Assembly (NCBI GenBank): GCA_033558025.1
Contig: JAUCEF010000001.1
Span: forward strand, 372,001 to 436,000
Length of the DNA stretch: 64,000 nt
Origin: Phytophthora sp. 'mugwort'
Lineage: Eukaryota; Oomycota; Peronosporomycetes; Peronosporales; Peronosporaceae
Direction: 5' to 3'
This document shows, piece by piece, positions 21,412 to 33,100 of the stretch. The notes beneath the pieces are model-generated. The model did not search any database and was not told the DNA's origin. It saw nothing but the letters and a program-made list of their open reading frames with translations. Numbering within the stretch: position 1 is the stretch's first letter; every line of letters begins with the position of its first letter. A program made the translations under genes and the position numbers.

Positions 21412-22706
21412 ATGGCGACCGACCTGCTGTACGAGCGCATTCTATCGCGAGTGAGGCGTGATGAGCTACTTCGCACTTGCAATGACGTGCTACGAGACGA
21501 CATTTCCGAGGTACAGCGAGAAGTGAGCGACGTGGCTGCACCTTTCGCCAAGGTGGAGGAGGTACGCGAAGCGGTGAATCAACTGGAGCCATCTACTGGA
21601 CGCAGCGCGGTTTGATGGAAGTGATGGACAGCATGATGGAGTTGCAACGAGAAATGGAGGCAACTTTGAGGAAGATGGCGATGGGTATGATACTGATGAG
21701 CTAATGGAGTAATGCTGAGGGTGATAGGAATGGACGAAGAGGATTGACTTCGTTGCTGTTATGACGGCGTAGCAAGCGGAGACGGCTGAAGCTTCTCCCC
21801 GAGATGAAGAGCAAGCTCGTGTGAAGCGTAAGCGGGGAGATGACGCGAGCGACGACAATAGGTAGAAAACGGAGACAAAGGCGTTAGAATCGACGAGTAA
21901 AACATTGCCGTCCTCGTCTTCAAGCAGCAGTAGAGAGAAACAGGGGGAAGCCGTAGGAATGACGCACACAAAAAGCAGAAATGATCAGAACCGGACGTGG
22001 GAAAATCGACGCTGCAATGCAAGAGCTTTACGGAGCCATTGCCTATCACGATAGGAGACCCGACCCTGCAACTTGCTCGGGATTGCTTGAAAACGCTTTT
22101 GACAGTGAAAACGAGCACAAGAAGATCCAGCTCGACGTGAAAGCAAATTGGAAGAAGGCCGTGCATAAGATTAAGGAGGTTCTAAGGCAACTTGCTTGTT
22201 GTGACACTAGCATGGCAGACAACGCAGCGGCTAGAATGACGGCCCATGCGTTAGAGGCCGCAGTGGCGATCTTGAAGCTCCTTGAGTGGACGTCTGGGTA
22301 CGTCTACGAGGTGCAGTGCCTTATCACCGCAGTTGCAGACGCTTGCTCGAAGAACGCGACGCTGATGAATTACTTTTGCCCGTACGATTTGAGCTATTAA
22401 CACTTGCTGATAGTTTTGAAGGTTGATGCTAATGGCTTGTTTGACTTTGACAGCGTTCAACAAAAACTGGAGAAGTTTGAAACGGAAAGTTTTCGTTTCA
22501 TGGCGAACAAGAGAAACGCAGCAGGTAAAAGCGCGGACGGACTGCTGATTTGTCTACTTAGGACATATCGAGGCTTGATGAAGAATGTCTCCGCGCTGCC
22601 AGCCAACAAACAGCCGCAACGCATTATAGAAATGCTTCGCATGCTGGAAGCTGTGATGGGGCCGACTCGAATTGCAAATATGCGAACGATGTTCGGCATG
22701 CAGTGA
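21412..22706 (+). pseudogene. 'LYERIL' family, copy 2, disrupted
   Basis: The ATG at 21412 gives MATDLLYERILSRVRRDELL, then VAAPFAKVEEVREAVNQLE and STGRS, aligning with copy 3. Directly after, a one-base loss creates a stop at about 21613; the next frame resumes LMEVMDSMMELQREMEATL, matching copy 3 (VMDSSMQLKRELTKNL). The second part (21981-22400) has NEHKKIQLDVKANWKKAVHK and LEWTSGYVYEVQCLITAVAD then ACSKN, and 22404-22706 has VDANGLFDFDSVQQKLEKFE and a helical end. A short intron with a GTACGA donor near 22381 would join the last two parts, as VDANG aligns with VDPNG of copy 3. Function unknown. Confidence 0.55.
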
Positions 22707-23110
22707 AGATGGTGACGTGCTGGGTGACCTGAGGTTTCTGTTTCAAACTACCTCGGCTACAAAATGTGTCGATTTGCGAACAAAGCTGCGCATTACATGA
22801 AGAAAATGAAGTCCGACGAACGACTGTGCAGGTAAGCAAAATTGTGGCTAGCAGTCTTGGGAATGCAAACTAATACGTATGTCCATTCCAGGCTCGCCGG
22901 TAGCATTCCTAATCTGACGTTTGCTGCACGCAGCCGATAAAAAAATACCGGTAACGCCAAAACTGCAACGGTAAAATGAACCTTTTTGGTCACGCAAAAT
23001 AGGTTAACTTTCTGTTACAGTAAAAAGTGGCTAAATTTCCTCTCTAAATCGATCGGTTACTTGGGTTACCTTGCTTGCGTACCCTTCATTGTCCATTAAA
23101 ACTGACAAGC

Positions 23111-24795
23111 ATGACGTCGCTGGACACCGTGGCGCTGTACGAACGCATCCTGTCGCTCGTGAAGCCCCCGGAGCTTCACCGTAGCGCCAATGTCGTCCTG
23201 CAAGATGAATTCTCCGCTGTAGCCACATCTGTAAACAATGTCGCCGCGGCGTTCGCCAAGGTGAAGGAAGTGCGCGATGCCGTGATTCAAGTGGAGCAGG
23301 GCCAACCGTCGACAGGACGCAGCGAGAGTCTTATCATAGTGATGGACAGTTCGATGCAATTGAAACGGGAATTGACCAAGAATTTGAAGAAAGTGGGGGA
23401 CAGAATGAAGGTGGAGAAAGTGTCAGTGAAGAAGGAAGAGAAGAATCAGGAGAAGAAAAATGGAAGCGGGAACACAAGGAGTCATCATCTTTTGAAGGAG
23501 AAGAAGAGGAGGAGCAGACGAAGCACAAGAGGCAGAAACACGTGGAGGAGCCCAGCAAGCAACAGAAACTCAAGGTGAAGGAGAGCGCAGATCTGTCACT
23601 CGCCCACGAGGCCTTAAACGCGATTACGAAGATGAAAAAGGGGATTCCGTTCGAGATGAAGGGCAAGTGGGCGGAGGCACTGCTTAACGTCATGCGGGTC
23701 CTCAAGAGCCAATCTAATCGTGATGCTCATACAACCGATAACTCAGCAGCTGAAGTCGCCGCCTGCGCACTTGAAACGGCTGCAGTAGTGTTTAGAAAAT
23801 GGAGTGGACGGCTGAGCACGCGAAAGAAGTGCGGTCTCTGATCACTGCGTTGTCGGATGCTTGCTCCAAGAACGAGGTGCTGAGAATTTTCTTTTATCGG
23901 TAAGGTCTAGACCTGGGTATTTTGTTCTCCTAGATTGTGTGTGTTTAATTGGTATTGTCGATCCAAACGGTGTCCGAGCGGAGCTCGAGAGTCTGGAGAT
24001 GAGCATTTCCGCTTCTCTAGTGAAAGCTGCTGGGGGTTCTGCAATCACGGAACCCGCTGCAACGGGTAACTCACTGGAGGATCTACTACGACGGTATCAC
24101 AACGTCGTCTCCACCATGCACACACAGTCATCAAGGTTGAAAACGACAAGCATGATTGAGGCACTCAACGCGATGCAACAAGTGATGGCAGATATTTTCA
24201 TGTGTGTGCACTCAGCAGACGTGCGTGCTTCTGTTATCCACGCAAGTCGTTGGATTGCTGAGACTCCGTTAAAAAACGATCTTGTCAAAGAATATCGCCG
24301 GTTTGCCAACGCTATCACTGCGTACAGCAAAAAGTTTCAAGACAAGAAAAATCAAGTCGAATGGGAAAGGTACATCAATACACACGACCCCACTCGTTTT
24401 TTTTTTATAGACAACTAACTGATATCGTTGTTATTGTAGGCTTGCTGCCGGTGCATTCGCGCTACTCGATCAAAAAATCTTCCCGCCTCTACCAGCAAAA
24501 GCTGCGTCGTGGTAAGAAAACACAACAGATTTATGGACGCTTGACGTCGGTAATGGCGCAAGTGGAGCAATGGCAGGATGGCATTTTCGTTCTAAATCAA
24601 CTCGACGAGGTGATTAAGGTATTCAGTGACGTGGTAGCTTACAGGTCGAAGGAATGGAATCCTCTGGTGGACCCAATGGTTCACGCGTGCTTAGAAAAAC
24701 TGACCATTTGCATCAAGACGTTGAAAACGCAAGGTCAACGCGATAAACGCTTGCAAACGATGAACAAGTTGAAAGCCTCTTGTAAGCGTCGGTAA
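23111..24795 (+). pseudogene. 'LYERIL' family, copy 3 (best preserved), disrupted
   Basis: The ATG at 23111 gives MTSLDTVALYERILSLVKPP and VAAAFAKVKEVRDAVIQVEQ then STGRS. After about 23370 the more likely coding frame is the acidic one (GREESGEEKWKREHKESSS, EGEEEEEQTKHKRQKHVEEP), a shift from the first frame. It continues to GIPFEMKGKWAEALLNVMRV and, after another shift near 23795, MEWTAEHAKEVRSLITALSD with ACSKN. An intron with GTAAGG at 23901 seems likely before VDPNGVRAELESLEMSISAS. A second intron runs from GTACATCAAT at about 24369 to TTGTTATTGTAG at 24439, with CTAAC inside. The end (to 24795) is Lys-rich and helical. All-alpha, possibly nuclear by its basic/acidic linker, but no family recognised. 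Two frame breaks remain. Confidence 0.55.
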
Positions 24796-24799
24796 TAGT

Positions 24800-25730
24800 G
24801 TCTAACTAATGTGAACAAGCACCCGTCAGCTGAAGTTGTCTCGGGGTTTTGAATCGAGTTCGCTACGTCTTGCTTCGGTTTTGGTGCCTCGCAACCGGTA
24901 CTTCATTCGTGGTTTGCTTTGCTCACGGACAGCCACCAGTCGAAGAAATCAATTACAATAAGTGTCATCAAGCGCAGTGGTGGGGTTGCATTTAGAAGAG
25001 TTGGGGAAAGATTGGATGTGTAGTGGTCCGCCAAGAACACGCAAATTGCTCGGTGTGCTGCCGTGCCACATCATCAAGCATGCGCTACCTGATGGAACTT
25101 ATGCAACACGGTGCTCGCTGAGAATTAGTTGGGGTGCTGTGATCGTGTGAGGATCTGCTAAGCTTCATCCTGCTGCCGCAATGACGCGGTGCACAACGTC
25201 TTGGACCCTGGCGGGGTGGTCTTTGCAATTTGCAGTTGAGTTTTGGAAAATGGAGATGCCTTATAGAGTTGTGCCACTCTGGCGGAGAATTCGCGATATA
25301 CAGCTTCCCGAGATTCGACGCCACAAGACCATGCGCTACTTCTCGTACTTATGTAAACCTTTTTCCACCTTGACTACATCATCTTTGAGAAGTAGTAGAA
25401 CTAAGTATAATGTTGTAATTTTTACTTTAGTAGGATATTTGCTGCTATTCGTTGATTCTCCGCTTGCTTATTATCGTGGCAAAAGACATTGCGCTTCTTG
25501 TTGCCCGTACTGTTCCAATGGCACTAATGGCACCCAGCAGTGTGATGTACAGTACATGTAGATGTCAATGCGTGCAGCTGTTAATGTCTTCGTGGCCGGT
25601 ATCGCGCGTGTTAAGTTATACTATTCAGCTAGCAGACAAGCGTTAATTAAAGCTGGTGCCATGGCTTGCTGTTTGTGCTTGAATTGTTCAATTCATGAGA
25701 GTATGCGCCCTAATCTGGTGAGTTCAATGG
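24800..25730. other. No recognisable gene
   Basis: Open frames up to 126 codons occur on both strands, but none has a recognisable motif, start context or partner exon. The stretch probably includes the 3' flank of the EF-hand gene, which ends at 25733 on the minus strand. Confidence 0.5.
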
Positions 25731-25732
25731 GA

Positions 25733-28654
25733 TCACCAACGCGCAACATTTAGTCGCTCAACACTCTTGGACGAGCTAAGTTCCGACCCCTTTCCTGCTG
25801 CTTGCATGAAACGCTTAATCAATAGCACATGACTCCTCTGAGGCATGTGTTTTGCCGTTCCAACCGCGCCACTTGCCGTGCTCGTCGAACTGGTGACGCT
25901 TTCGGCGACTCGCACTGAAACTTGACTCGAAGCTTTACTGCCTCGTTCATTGTAATGATGATGATGACTTGATTTCCCATGCTTTCGCCGATGTCGCGAC
26001 AACCGCTTGGCCCGAGATTGTTCCAGTGACACCACATCGTCGTCTTCGATAACTTCCTCGTCTTCATATTCAATCGCAACATGTTCAGTTTTCGGCGAAG
26101 GTTTGTGTGGGGTTACCGGACGGCTCTTGTGGTGGGGTGACAACGATGTCGAAGCTTCCAACCGAGGGGACAGAGGCCGCGTCGGAGACACAACCGATGG
26201 GGATGTCGGTGGGATTGCTTGGACCGAGCATGTGTGCGGTCGGCCGTTGGCTGCTAATGATGCAATCCGGATCTTGCGAGGACTTAAACACACTGGGCTT
26301 GTTGACGAGAGCGGCGCAGTTCTGTCATGACGGGGACTTCGTAAGTGCTGGGAGCAGCTACTATCAGTGGTAGCTGTTGATGGAGTACGAGATGCACGCG
26401 GGGGTCTAGGAGTGGTCGGTCGAGTACCATTATCGATCATAGAACTTGTTGATGGCCGAGTTGCACCAGGTGTACTACACGGAGTGTCGAATGATGGCAT
26501 CAACTCTTCTTGCAGTTCCTCAAATGAATGCGACACATAGTGCCCTCGCGTAAATCTGTGTGCCTCGATAAATTTCGGTAGCATAATCAAACCGTTCTTC
26601 GATCGCCTCACGTATTCCCGTTTCGCTCGTTGGCGCTCTTTCTTGTATTTCTCCGAATGTGACCAGTGGTCCCCATCGTGCGTATAATCTGGCGGGAGAA
26701 TTTTCATACAAAACTCTTGCAAGTCTAAGTCATTGCTGTTGTCCATATCATATCGCTTGAAAAGTCCCAGACACTGTGCTTGTGTGAGTCGGAATCCAAG
26801 AGCAAGAAGTCGTTCTCGGAATTCGTCCATGGTTACGTGGCTAGCCTTTTTGAAAATCTTAAATGCTTGACGGAAAGTATCAGAGCTCCTTGATGTAGCC
26901 TGCTGGATCTTGTCCCGAAGCCGCATTTCGATTTCATCCAGACTCCAGTTTTCCATTTCAATCTCAGTCATGTACTGATCAGGATTCGACATCGCTTTTT
27001 CTTTCTTCTTCTTCGCCTCAATCCGGTGAAGTTCATCCGCTGCCGCGACCCACGATATCCCAGTGTAGTCAGGTGGAAGCACGCCATGTATAAACTCGTT
27101 CAAGTCAATGTCCCCGCTTCCATCCTTGTCAAAACGACGAAACAAGATGTCGGATTGGACACGTGTCAGTGCTAATCCAATGGCCTCTAGTGCTGCGTGA
27201 AACTCATGCGGCTTGATCCCATTGACTTTCTTGAAAATGCGAAAAGCCTGTCTGAAGCAATCTGACGACCTGGAGGTGCGCTGCTCAATCTTCTCCCGCA
27301 ACATGCGTTCAATATCTGCGATTGTCCACGATTCCTGCACCGATTGCACTGCCATTGAGTACAATTTTCGACGGGAATCGTCGACTTTTTGCCTGTCCTT
27401 GACTGATAACCAGAACGACGTCGAATAGTCATCGAGCATGACCCCTTGAACGAATTTGTTTACGTCCAACTCGCCTGTTTTGTCGAAGTCGAAAGTGTCA
27501 AACAGGTTTTCCAACTGCTTATCTGGAATCCTCATTCCCAGTTTTCTCATCACAGTGTTAAGATCGCTGCAAGAGATCCCTGTAGGCTTACCAAACAGCA
27601 AGAAAGCTTGTTGAAATAGGTCGGTTTCCTCTGACAATTGATCCAGTCGCTCCCGTAGCATCGATACAATCTGCTTTGTCGAAAGTGAGGGTTCTTGCTC
27701 GTCTGTGCTTGAGTCAGTTCTGAATGACCTTGAACTGCTCGGACGACCAGGCTTTCGGGTTTCTTTGCTAAACAAAGTTGTGGCAAATTCAATGGTGTCA
27801 ATCACGCCATCTCGATCCTTGTCAAAGCGAACGAAAAGTTCCCGGCATTTTGGTGGGGACAACTGTATCTGCAGCATTCCTAGATGACGATGAAAATCTG
27901 CAAATGTGATCGTATCCGAGTTTGTGAAGAATCGGAAGGCTTGTGTAACTGCGTCAGTTGTACCACGCGGCACTTTGTCTTCGAGTTTCCGTGCTACACA
28001 TCGTTCAAGTTCATCCAGGGCCATGTATTCGTACACAGGAGACGACTTCCTCGGACTAGGCGCTGCACCGATAACATTATTAGTTACTGGAGCAGACGCC
28101 CGAGGTGATCTGAGAACGGGTCGATTTGTGCGGTCATTCCTGGAAGAAGCTTTTGTGAGCGCGGGTGTCAACGGTGTTTGTGTCGGCTCGTCCGGTGAGA
28201 AAAATGTTTCTGGCAGAAATACCCTCTGTGCAAAAGTAGGATAGTCGAATTCTCCCAGGTCTTCCTGATCGATTCGACTAAACAGCTCCTTGCAAAGTCG
28301 TGGAGATGCTTGTAAACCAAGCCGGACGACCTTGTGCTGGAAGCATTCTAATGTGATGGTGTTGGTAGTCGTGAAGAAACGGAAAGCCTGGCGCGAGTAG
28401 TTTTCGTATGCGTTGGAGCTGGGAATGCTCGGATCGACCGTGCAAAACATCGCGTGGACTGCTTTGCGCAACTCCTTGATCAATGCATCCACAGTCGCGA
28501 TCTTGGGCCCCACGACCGGGTCACTAGTCGCTGCCTCACCAGGAAGCGAGCGCGACATCCTACCCGCCGGTCGGGTTGGGCGGCTAGGCCTCGCCTTGTC
28601 AAGGACATAGCCAGCGCCGCTCAGCGCGAGGCTGCCCACAGGAGGCCCCTCCAT
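25733..28654 (-). CDS. Multi-EF-hand calcium-binding protein (973 aa)
   Basis: A single uninterrupted frame of 973 codons. Five modules of about 100 residues each pair a degenerate helix-loop-helix with a second EF-hand loop (about residues 60-150, 215-300, 325-410, 440-540, 570-670). Loop 2 (DKDRDGVIDTIEF) and loop 4 (DKDGSGDIDLNEF) are canonical. Loop 5 (DMDNSNDLDLQEF) has Asn in place of the central Gly. Loop 3 (DFDKTGELDVNKF) has Lys where the last ligand Glu should be, and loop 1 is degenerate, so about three sites should bind calcium. Modules 4 and 5 share QRTSRSSDCFRQAFRIFKK-type openings, showing internal duplication. Residues 700-973 are Ser/Pro/Thr-rich, with an acidic run (EDEEVIEDDD) and a His/Lys-rich patch, and look disordered. 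No signal peptide or membrane segment, so cytosolic or cytoskeletal. I do not know an exact orthologue. It lies 398 bp downstream of the methyltransferase gene on the same strand. Confidence 0.9.
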   Translation of the reverse strand: MEGPPVGSLALSGAGYVLDKARPSRPTRPAGRMSRSLPGEAATSDPVVGPKIATVDALIKELRKAVHAMFCTVDPSIPSSNAYENYSRQAFRFFTTTNTITLECFQHKVVRLGLQASPRLCKELFSRIDQEDLGEFDYPTFAQRVFLPETFFSPDEPTQTPLTPALTKASSRNDRTNRPVLRSPRASAPVTNNVIGAAPSPRKSSPVYEYMALDELERCVARKLEDKVPRGTTDAVTQAFRFFTNSDTITFADFHRHLGMLQIQLSPPKCRELFVRFDKDRDGVIDTIEFATTLFSKETRKPGRPSSSRSFRTDSSTDEQEPSLSTKQIVSMLRERLDQLSEETDLFQQAFLLFGKPTGISCSDLNTVMRKLGMRIPDKQLENLFDTFDFDKTGELDVNKFVQGVMLDDYSTSFWLSVKDRQKVDDSRRKLYSMAVQSVQESWTIADIERMLREKIEQRTSRSSDCFRQAFRIFKKVNGIKPHEFHAALEAIGLALTRVQSDILFRRFDKDGSGDIDLNEFIHGVLPPDYTGISWVAAADELHRIEAKKKKEKAMSNPDQYMTEIEMENWSLDEIEMRLRDKIQQATSRSSDTFRQAFKIFKKASHVTMDEFRERLLALGFRLTQAQCLGLFKRYDMDNSNDLDLQEFCMKILPPDYTHDGDHWSHSEKYKKERQRAKREYVRRSKNGLIMLPKFIEAHRFTRGHYVSHSFEELQEELMPSFDTPCSTPGATRPSTSSMIDNGTRPTTPRPPRASRTPSTATTDSSCSQHLRSPRHDRTAPLSSTSPVCLSPRKIRIASLAANGRPHTCSVQAIPPTSPSVVSPTRPLSPRLEASTSLSPHHKSRPVTPHKPSPKTEHVAIEYEDEEVIEDDDVVSLEQSRAKRLSRHRRKHGKSSHHHHYNERGSKASSQVSVRVAESVTSSTSTASGAVGTAKHMPQRSHVLLIKRFMQAAGKGSELSSSKSVERLNVARW

Positions 28655-29052
28655 ATTCCCGAGAATGGACTATTGTAGAGTGCTCGAAACTCGCTGAGGG
28701 TGATTGACACGACACTAAATTCTTTCCGAATCGCCTTCGTCCCGAGGTTGTCTGGTCACCTACGCACACTACCAGTGTGAAACGGCCACGCCAATGCCAG
28801 CAGCTATACCAACGCCAAGTGTCTGGCATTTATAGCACGATATTGCACGCACCTCGGACAGTGAAGACGTCGACCATCGTATATTTAGTCAGGTAGGAAG
28901 AAAAAAACGACGCCATGCTGCCGACGTCTGCCACGTCAGGACACAGGTTCGACTCGTGAGCGTTGATCAGAATCTTTGCAGGCAGCCCGCAGCTTGCTCC
29001 ATTGATTCGCCTAGGCATTTGCCCCCACTGCCTTGTAAAATGCCTCCTTGGA

Positions 29053-30003
29053 CTACGACGCATAAGTGAGCTGCACAATCTCGCGGATGTTTGACCGGCA
29101 GTCGCGCTCTTCCCATACAGTTTCAGCTAGGAAAACACCATCCGCTTGTACGAGGCTTACGAAGTGCTGCACGCTACCATTCGTTCCAAAGTAGTACTTC
29201 TTGGCCGCCACCAGGGCACGAGCGTTAGGGCTGTGGCGCAGATGCCGCTTGATTGTCTACGTAATTCCACGAAGCATTAGTCAGCCAGAATTAAGACAAG
29301 AAAATAACCACGTGCGTCACTGCCGCACCCGGTACAGTTCAACGGCCACGGCCTCCGTGTAGATGGTCTCGGCCGTTAAGATGAGGTCGAACTGCATCTG
29401 TTCTGGACTCTGAAGCTCCACGTCCTTCATGTACTGGGACATACTGGTCCAGGCGCCGGCGTAGAACTCAGCCTTGTTGTAAAGCTGCTCGTCACCTTTG
29501 AGGTTCCTTAGCACGTTGGGACACGTCGTGAGCTCCAGCACCTCCTTGTTGTAGTCACTAAACACAACTCTCTCTGCTCCGCGTTGCAGCGCGTGGATGC
29601 CCGGTAGTCCGTGGCCGCAGCCCAGCTCCAACACCGACGCGGGCATCCCGGTCGTTGCTTGACGCAGCTGCATCTCTACGAACGTGACGAGGTCCACGGC
29701 GCATTCCCAGAGCTTGAAACCGCCCTCATACACGCCTGTTTGCACGTCGGACGTCGTCAGGATAGAGCTGATGGCGCCCGTGCGCGCCAGGAAGCCCGCA
29801 TCCGTCGTGTTGACGATCTCGAACACCATGTCGCCCACCTGCACAGCGGAGAACGCGGCCGCAGCAGCGGTAGGGAGCCACATGAAGCGCTCGCCATTGC
29901 GCATGGGCGTAGTGGAACTGGTGGTAGTTACAGAGGGAGCTGCAGACACTGGTCCACTGGGCGCGCCGCCGTCGTCCAGCGCGAAGTTGAACGAGAAAGA
30001 CAT
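29053..30003 (-). CDS. METTL18/HPM1-like protein-histidine methyltransferase, 2 exons (292 aa)
   Basis: Exon 1 is 30003-29329 (225 codons) and exon 2 is 29256-29053 (67 codons plus TAG). The 72-nt intron has donor GTGCGG, CTGACTAAT before the acceptor, and acceptor ACGTAG, joining in phase 0. The protein has FKLWECAVDLVTFVEMQL, then SAM motif I VLELGCGHGLPGIHAL, then VVFSDYNKEVLELTTCPNVL, which match METTL18 of animals and Hpm1 of yeast (the DYN and T-x-PNV block). Those enzymes methylate a histidine of ribosomal protein uL3. Later, FDLILTAETIYTEA fits the E-T-I-Y motif. Length is near that of Hpm1 (377 aa) without its N-terminal extension. The continuation YYFGTNGSVQHFV in exon 2 supports the intron. 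It starts 187 bp from the divergent DCAF1 gene. Substrate is inferred from family. Confidence 0.85.
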
Positions 30004-30190
30004 GGGTGCAAAATGCAGGAGTGATGGCCAGCCGTGAAACCCTCTGATTAGTGATATCTGTGATCAAGGAAACTTTATCTTTCGATATTATTTATAGTGA
30101 TATTGACCCTTAGAGGTTTTGCCCATTTTTCACTTCACTTGACTTTTGGCACTGGGAAGGGAACAAGTTGCAAGGATCTGAGCTGCGAGG
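30004..30190. promoter_or_regulatory. Divergent promoter between methyltransferase and DCAF1 genes
   Basis: Only 187 bp separate the two start codons, so 5' UTRs and promoters of both genes must lie here. The stretch is AT-rich (TTTATCTTTCGATATTATTT near 30071) and contains CCCATTTTTCACTTCACTTG near 30121, which loosely resembles the oomycete initiator/FPR type of core element. No TATA box is convincing. Shared regulation is inferred. Confidence 0.5.
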
Positions 30191-33100
30191 ATGGAGTCGC
30201 CTCCGTCGCGCTCGCACCGCGAGTCGGTGGTGGTTGATGCTGAGGAGCTGCTGCACCCGCTGGAGGCGCGCGTGCTCCAGTTGTCGCAGGAGCTCACACA
30301 GACGGACCCGGACGTGCCCGCACTCTCGGACGACGAGGTCATCACCAAGCTTAACGTGTGCGTGCGGAATTGACCCATGGCGGGTGCAGAATGGATCGTG
30401 ATTGATGACGTAATCATAATGTGTGGGTTTTATAGGATCGCAGAAACCCTCGAAGAGGTAGAAACCAACTTCCGCAAGGAGCGATCGTCACCTTATCGGC
30501 GCGACGGTAAAATTCGACGCCACAGCGGTTGAGGTGTGGGTTAAATCGTGTGCTGACGTGTTTTTGTGTGCGTATTGCCGCTGCTGTAGGTCATTTGATT
30601 GGCAATCTTCTGCAAGTGCTTGAGCAGAACGAGGACTTCTATCCGATGGTACGACTTGTTGAAGTTGCCCTTTGAGGGAGATGGGAAACTTCAACTTGAC
30701 TCACTCGTCTGTTATATTGCCGCAGTTGGAGGGTAAACTGTCGGATCTGAGTGTGAACCGCGTCAAGGCGGCGACGTGTCGCCTGCTGTTGGCCACTGTG
30801 CCGGTGAACAGCAGAGCGATTGTGCGCATGCTGGATCACGACGACGAGATGCTGGAGCGCGTATGTGGGTTTGCTACTGATACTGACCCGGGTCTGCGAT
30901 GCTACGCCACTGGGCTTTTGTCTGTGGGGTTGAGAGACCGTTCAGTAGCGGACACTGTGGTGAATAATGACACCCCTATTAAGTTGCTGAAGCGGGCGAG
31001 GATGTACGCGTCCAAGTTGGAAAAGGAGAGACAGCAAGCGGTCAAATATATCCAGGACCATATGCGTCTAGCTGCGTCTCGCCATAAGAAAACTACCAGC
31101 AGTGGGGGAAGTGGATTGACCAAGGCGACGACATCGCAGAGATCATCAAAGCGCAAACACTCGGATATTATCAACCGAGCGCCTAGTCATGGGAACGAAC
31201 ACAGTGAAAACACGGATGCTGTAGCAAACATGGAAGCACCAGAAGAAGAGCCGGCTGTCTCAATTCCGATCCAGCAGTCGCTCCCTATCTCAAGCAATGA
31301 AGAGGACGGAATGGGGAGTTTAGATGAATATGGGTCGATTGTGATGCCAAGTCCTGAACATCACGAAGAGGATTTCAAGCGTTTGGTGATGTTGGAGCTC
31401 CTGTATACATTGGATTGCCTTGGATCAATGGGAGAGTATTTGGAAATGCTCGCTCCGGCGCTAAAAGAGGACATCATTGGAACCATTATCACGTTCCTGC
31501 ACAGCAAAAATCCCGCCGTGATATCGCACACGATGACGTTGACATCACATTTTCTTGCGCACAAGAAGTTTTCTTTCTCGTTGGTAGAAGCAGGTGGTGT
31601 CGATTTGCTTTTTACAGTATTCAAGTTGCAGCAGGCCGCCAGTCAAGTGGGTCTGCCGGATCGCAGCTTATCGATGTGTCTTCATGGATTGGCTTCTTCG
31701 TCGGCAGTTATTGAGCGTCTTGTTGTGATGAACCCGGAAAACATGTTATCGGCCGCTTTTTTTCTGCTTTCCAGCCCCAATGACCGTGCAAGGCAGAACG
31801 CTGTGGTATTTTTCAGCTTAACGTTGAGTTTCAAGGTGATTCTTGACTACTTTGAGAAGCACAATGGTCTATACACAGTATTGAATATTATCCGGGTAGG
31901 CAACCATCCAAAGTCGGCGGCGCAAAGGCAGCTAGCACAAGATGCTTGTCTGTGCTTGCGTCAATATGTGCGCATGCATATGGCTCTCGTGACCCATCGA
32001 CTCCGGAGAAAGCTTGCTCAGCTGAATCACCCTTCGAATCGACAGTCTACCACAGCACCTGTGCTGACAGCTGCAACTGTAGCATCACGCATCCCATCTC
32101 GCGTCCCAAAGATCACGTGGTCAAAGGCAATCGACCTTGATGACAAAACTCACGAGCAAAACATGGTATTTTACGAGAAGTATCGTTTCAGCGCTAGCGG
32201 TGGCAACTCTAATAACTCGTGGTCGGCTGCAACGGGTCCAGGCGGTGGAATGTGGCCTCCCGCGGCAAAGTTAAGCCATTTACGTGGTATTCTCGTGCTT
32301 CTGGAGGTCGTGGCTATGATGTGCTCAGTGATGCAAAACACGGACCCAGATGCTAACTCCACGACTATTCGAATATGGACGGCAGAACGTGCGCAGTTTT
32401 GCTTGGATTCACTTCGCGTGTTAACACTTGTGGTTCCATCTCTAGCGAATGAAGTGTGCTCGACAGAAGTATCCTTGGACGAAGGCAGCGCTTCCAAGCA
32501 ACTAGGAATTACTATTTTGTTGGATATCGCGGTGAGCAACAACCCTAGGGACTCGGAACTGGTGCGCGATGCCCTGCGTGTATTTTGCAATTGTGTATCC
32601 CCTCCTCACCACGAAGATTGCTGGCAGCACCCCTTAAAAGACATTCGACAGTACACACTGACGGCTAGAAGTATGAGGACGAAGAAGGACGACCAGCCGC
32701 AGCGTCCAAACTCCGAGGCAACTGACCAACACTCGAACACAGCTATCTCTGACAGCTGTTCGAATTGCTGCTCGAAGGTTAAAGACGACAGAATGATGAG
32801 GCCTGTGCGAAAGCTAGCGCGTGAGCGGAATGCGATTAAAGTGTGCGTCTATCTGCTGCGCTACAAGCGTTCGGTTCAAAACGCAGATGCTATTCGACTG
32901 TTGGCAACGCGTGCGTTGTTGGGCCTATCTCGTGACCGCCATATTTCCCAAATTCTCGAAAAGATGCAAGTCGGACAATTACTATCAGATATGATCCGTA
33001 GTGACCCAGTACTCGAAGAAAATGCGGACATCCACGTACGCTTTCGGGAATCCGCTTTGGATTTGATTTCGCACGTGACGCATCGAGCTTCCAACGTGGT

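Noticed and set aside
26007..26373. Plus-strand frames opposite the EF-hand gene
   Set aside because: Antisense to a clear protein-coding gene with conserved motifs; no independent support.
28950..28975. GGTTCGACTCG as a tRNA B box
   Set aside because: No matching A box or cloverleaf upstream; not a tRNA.
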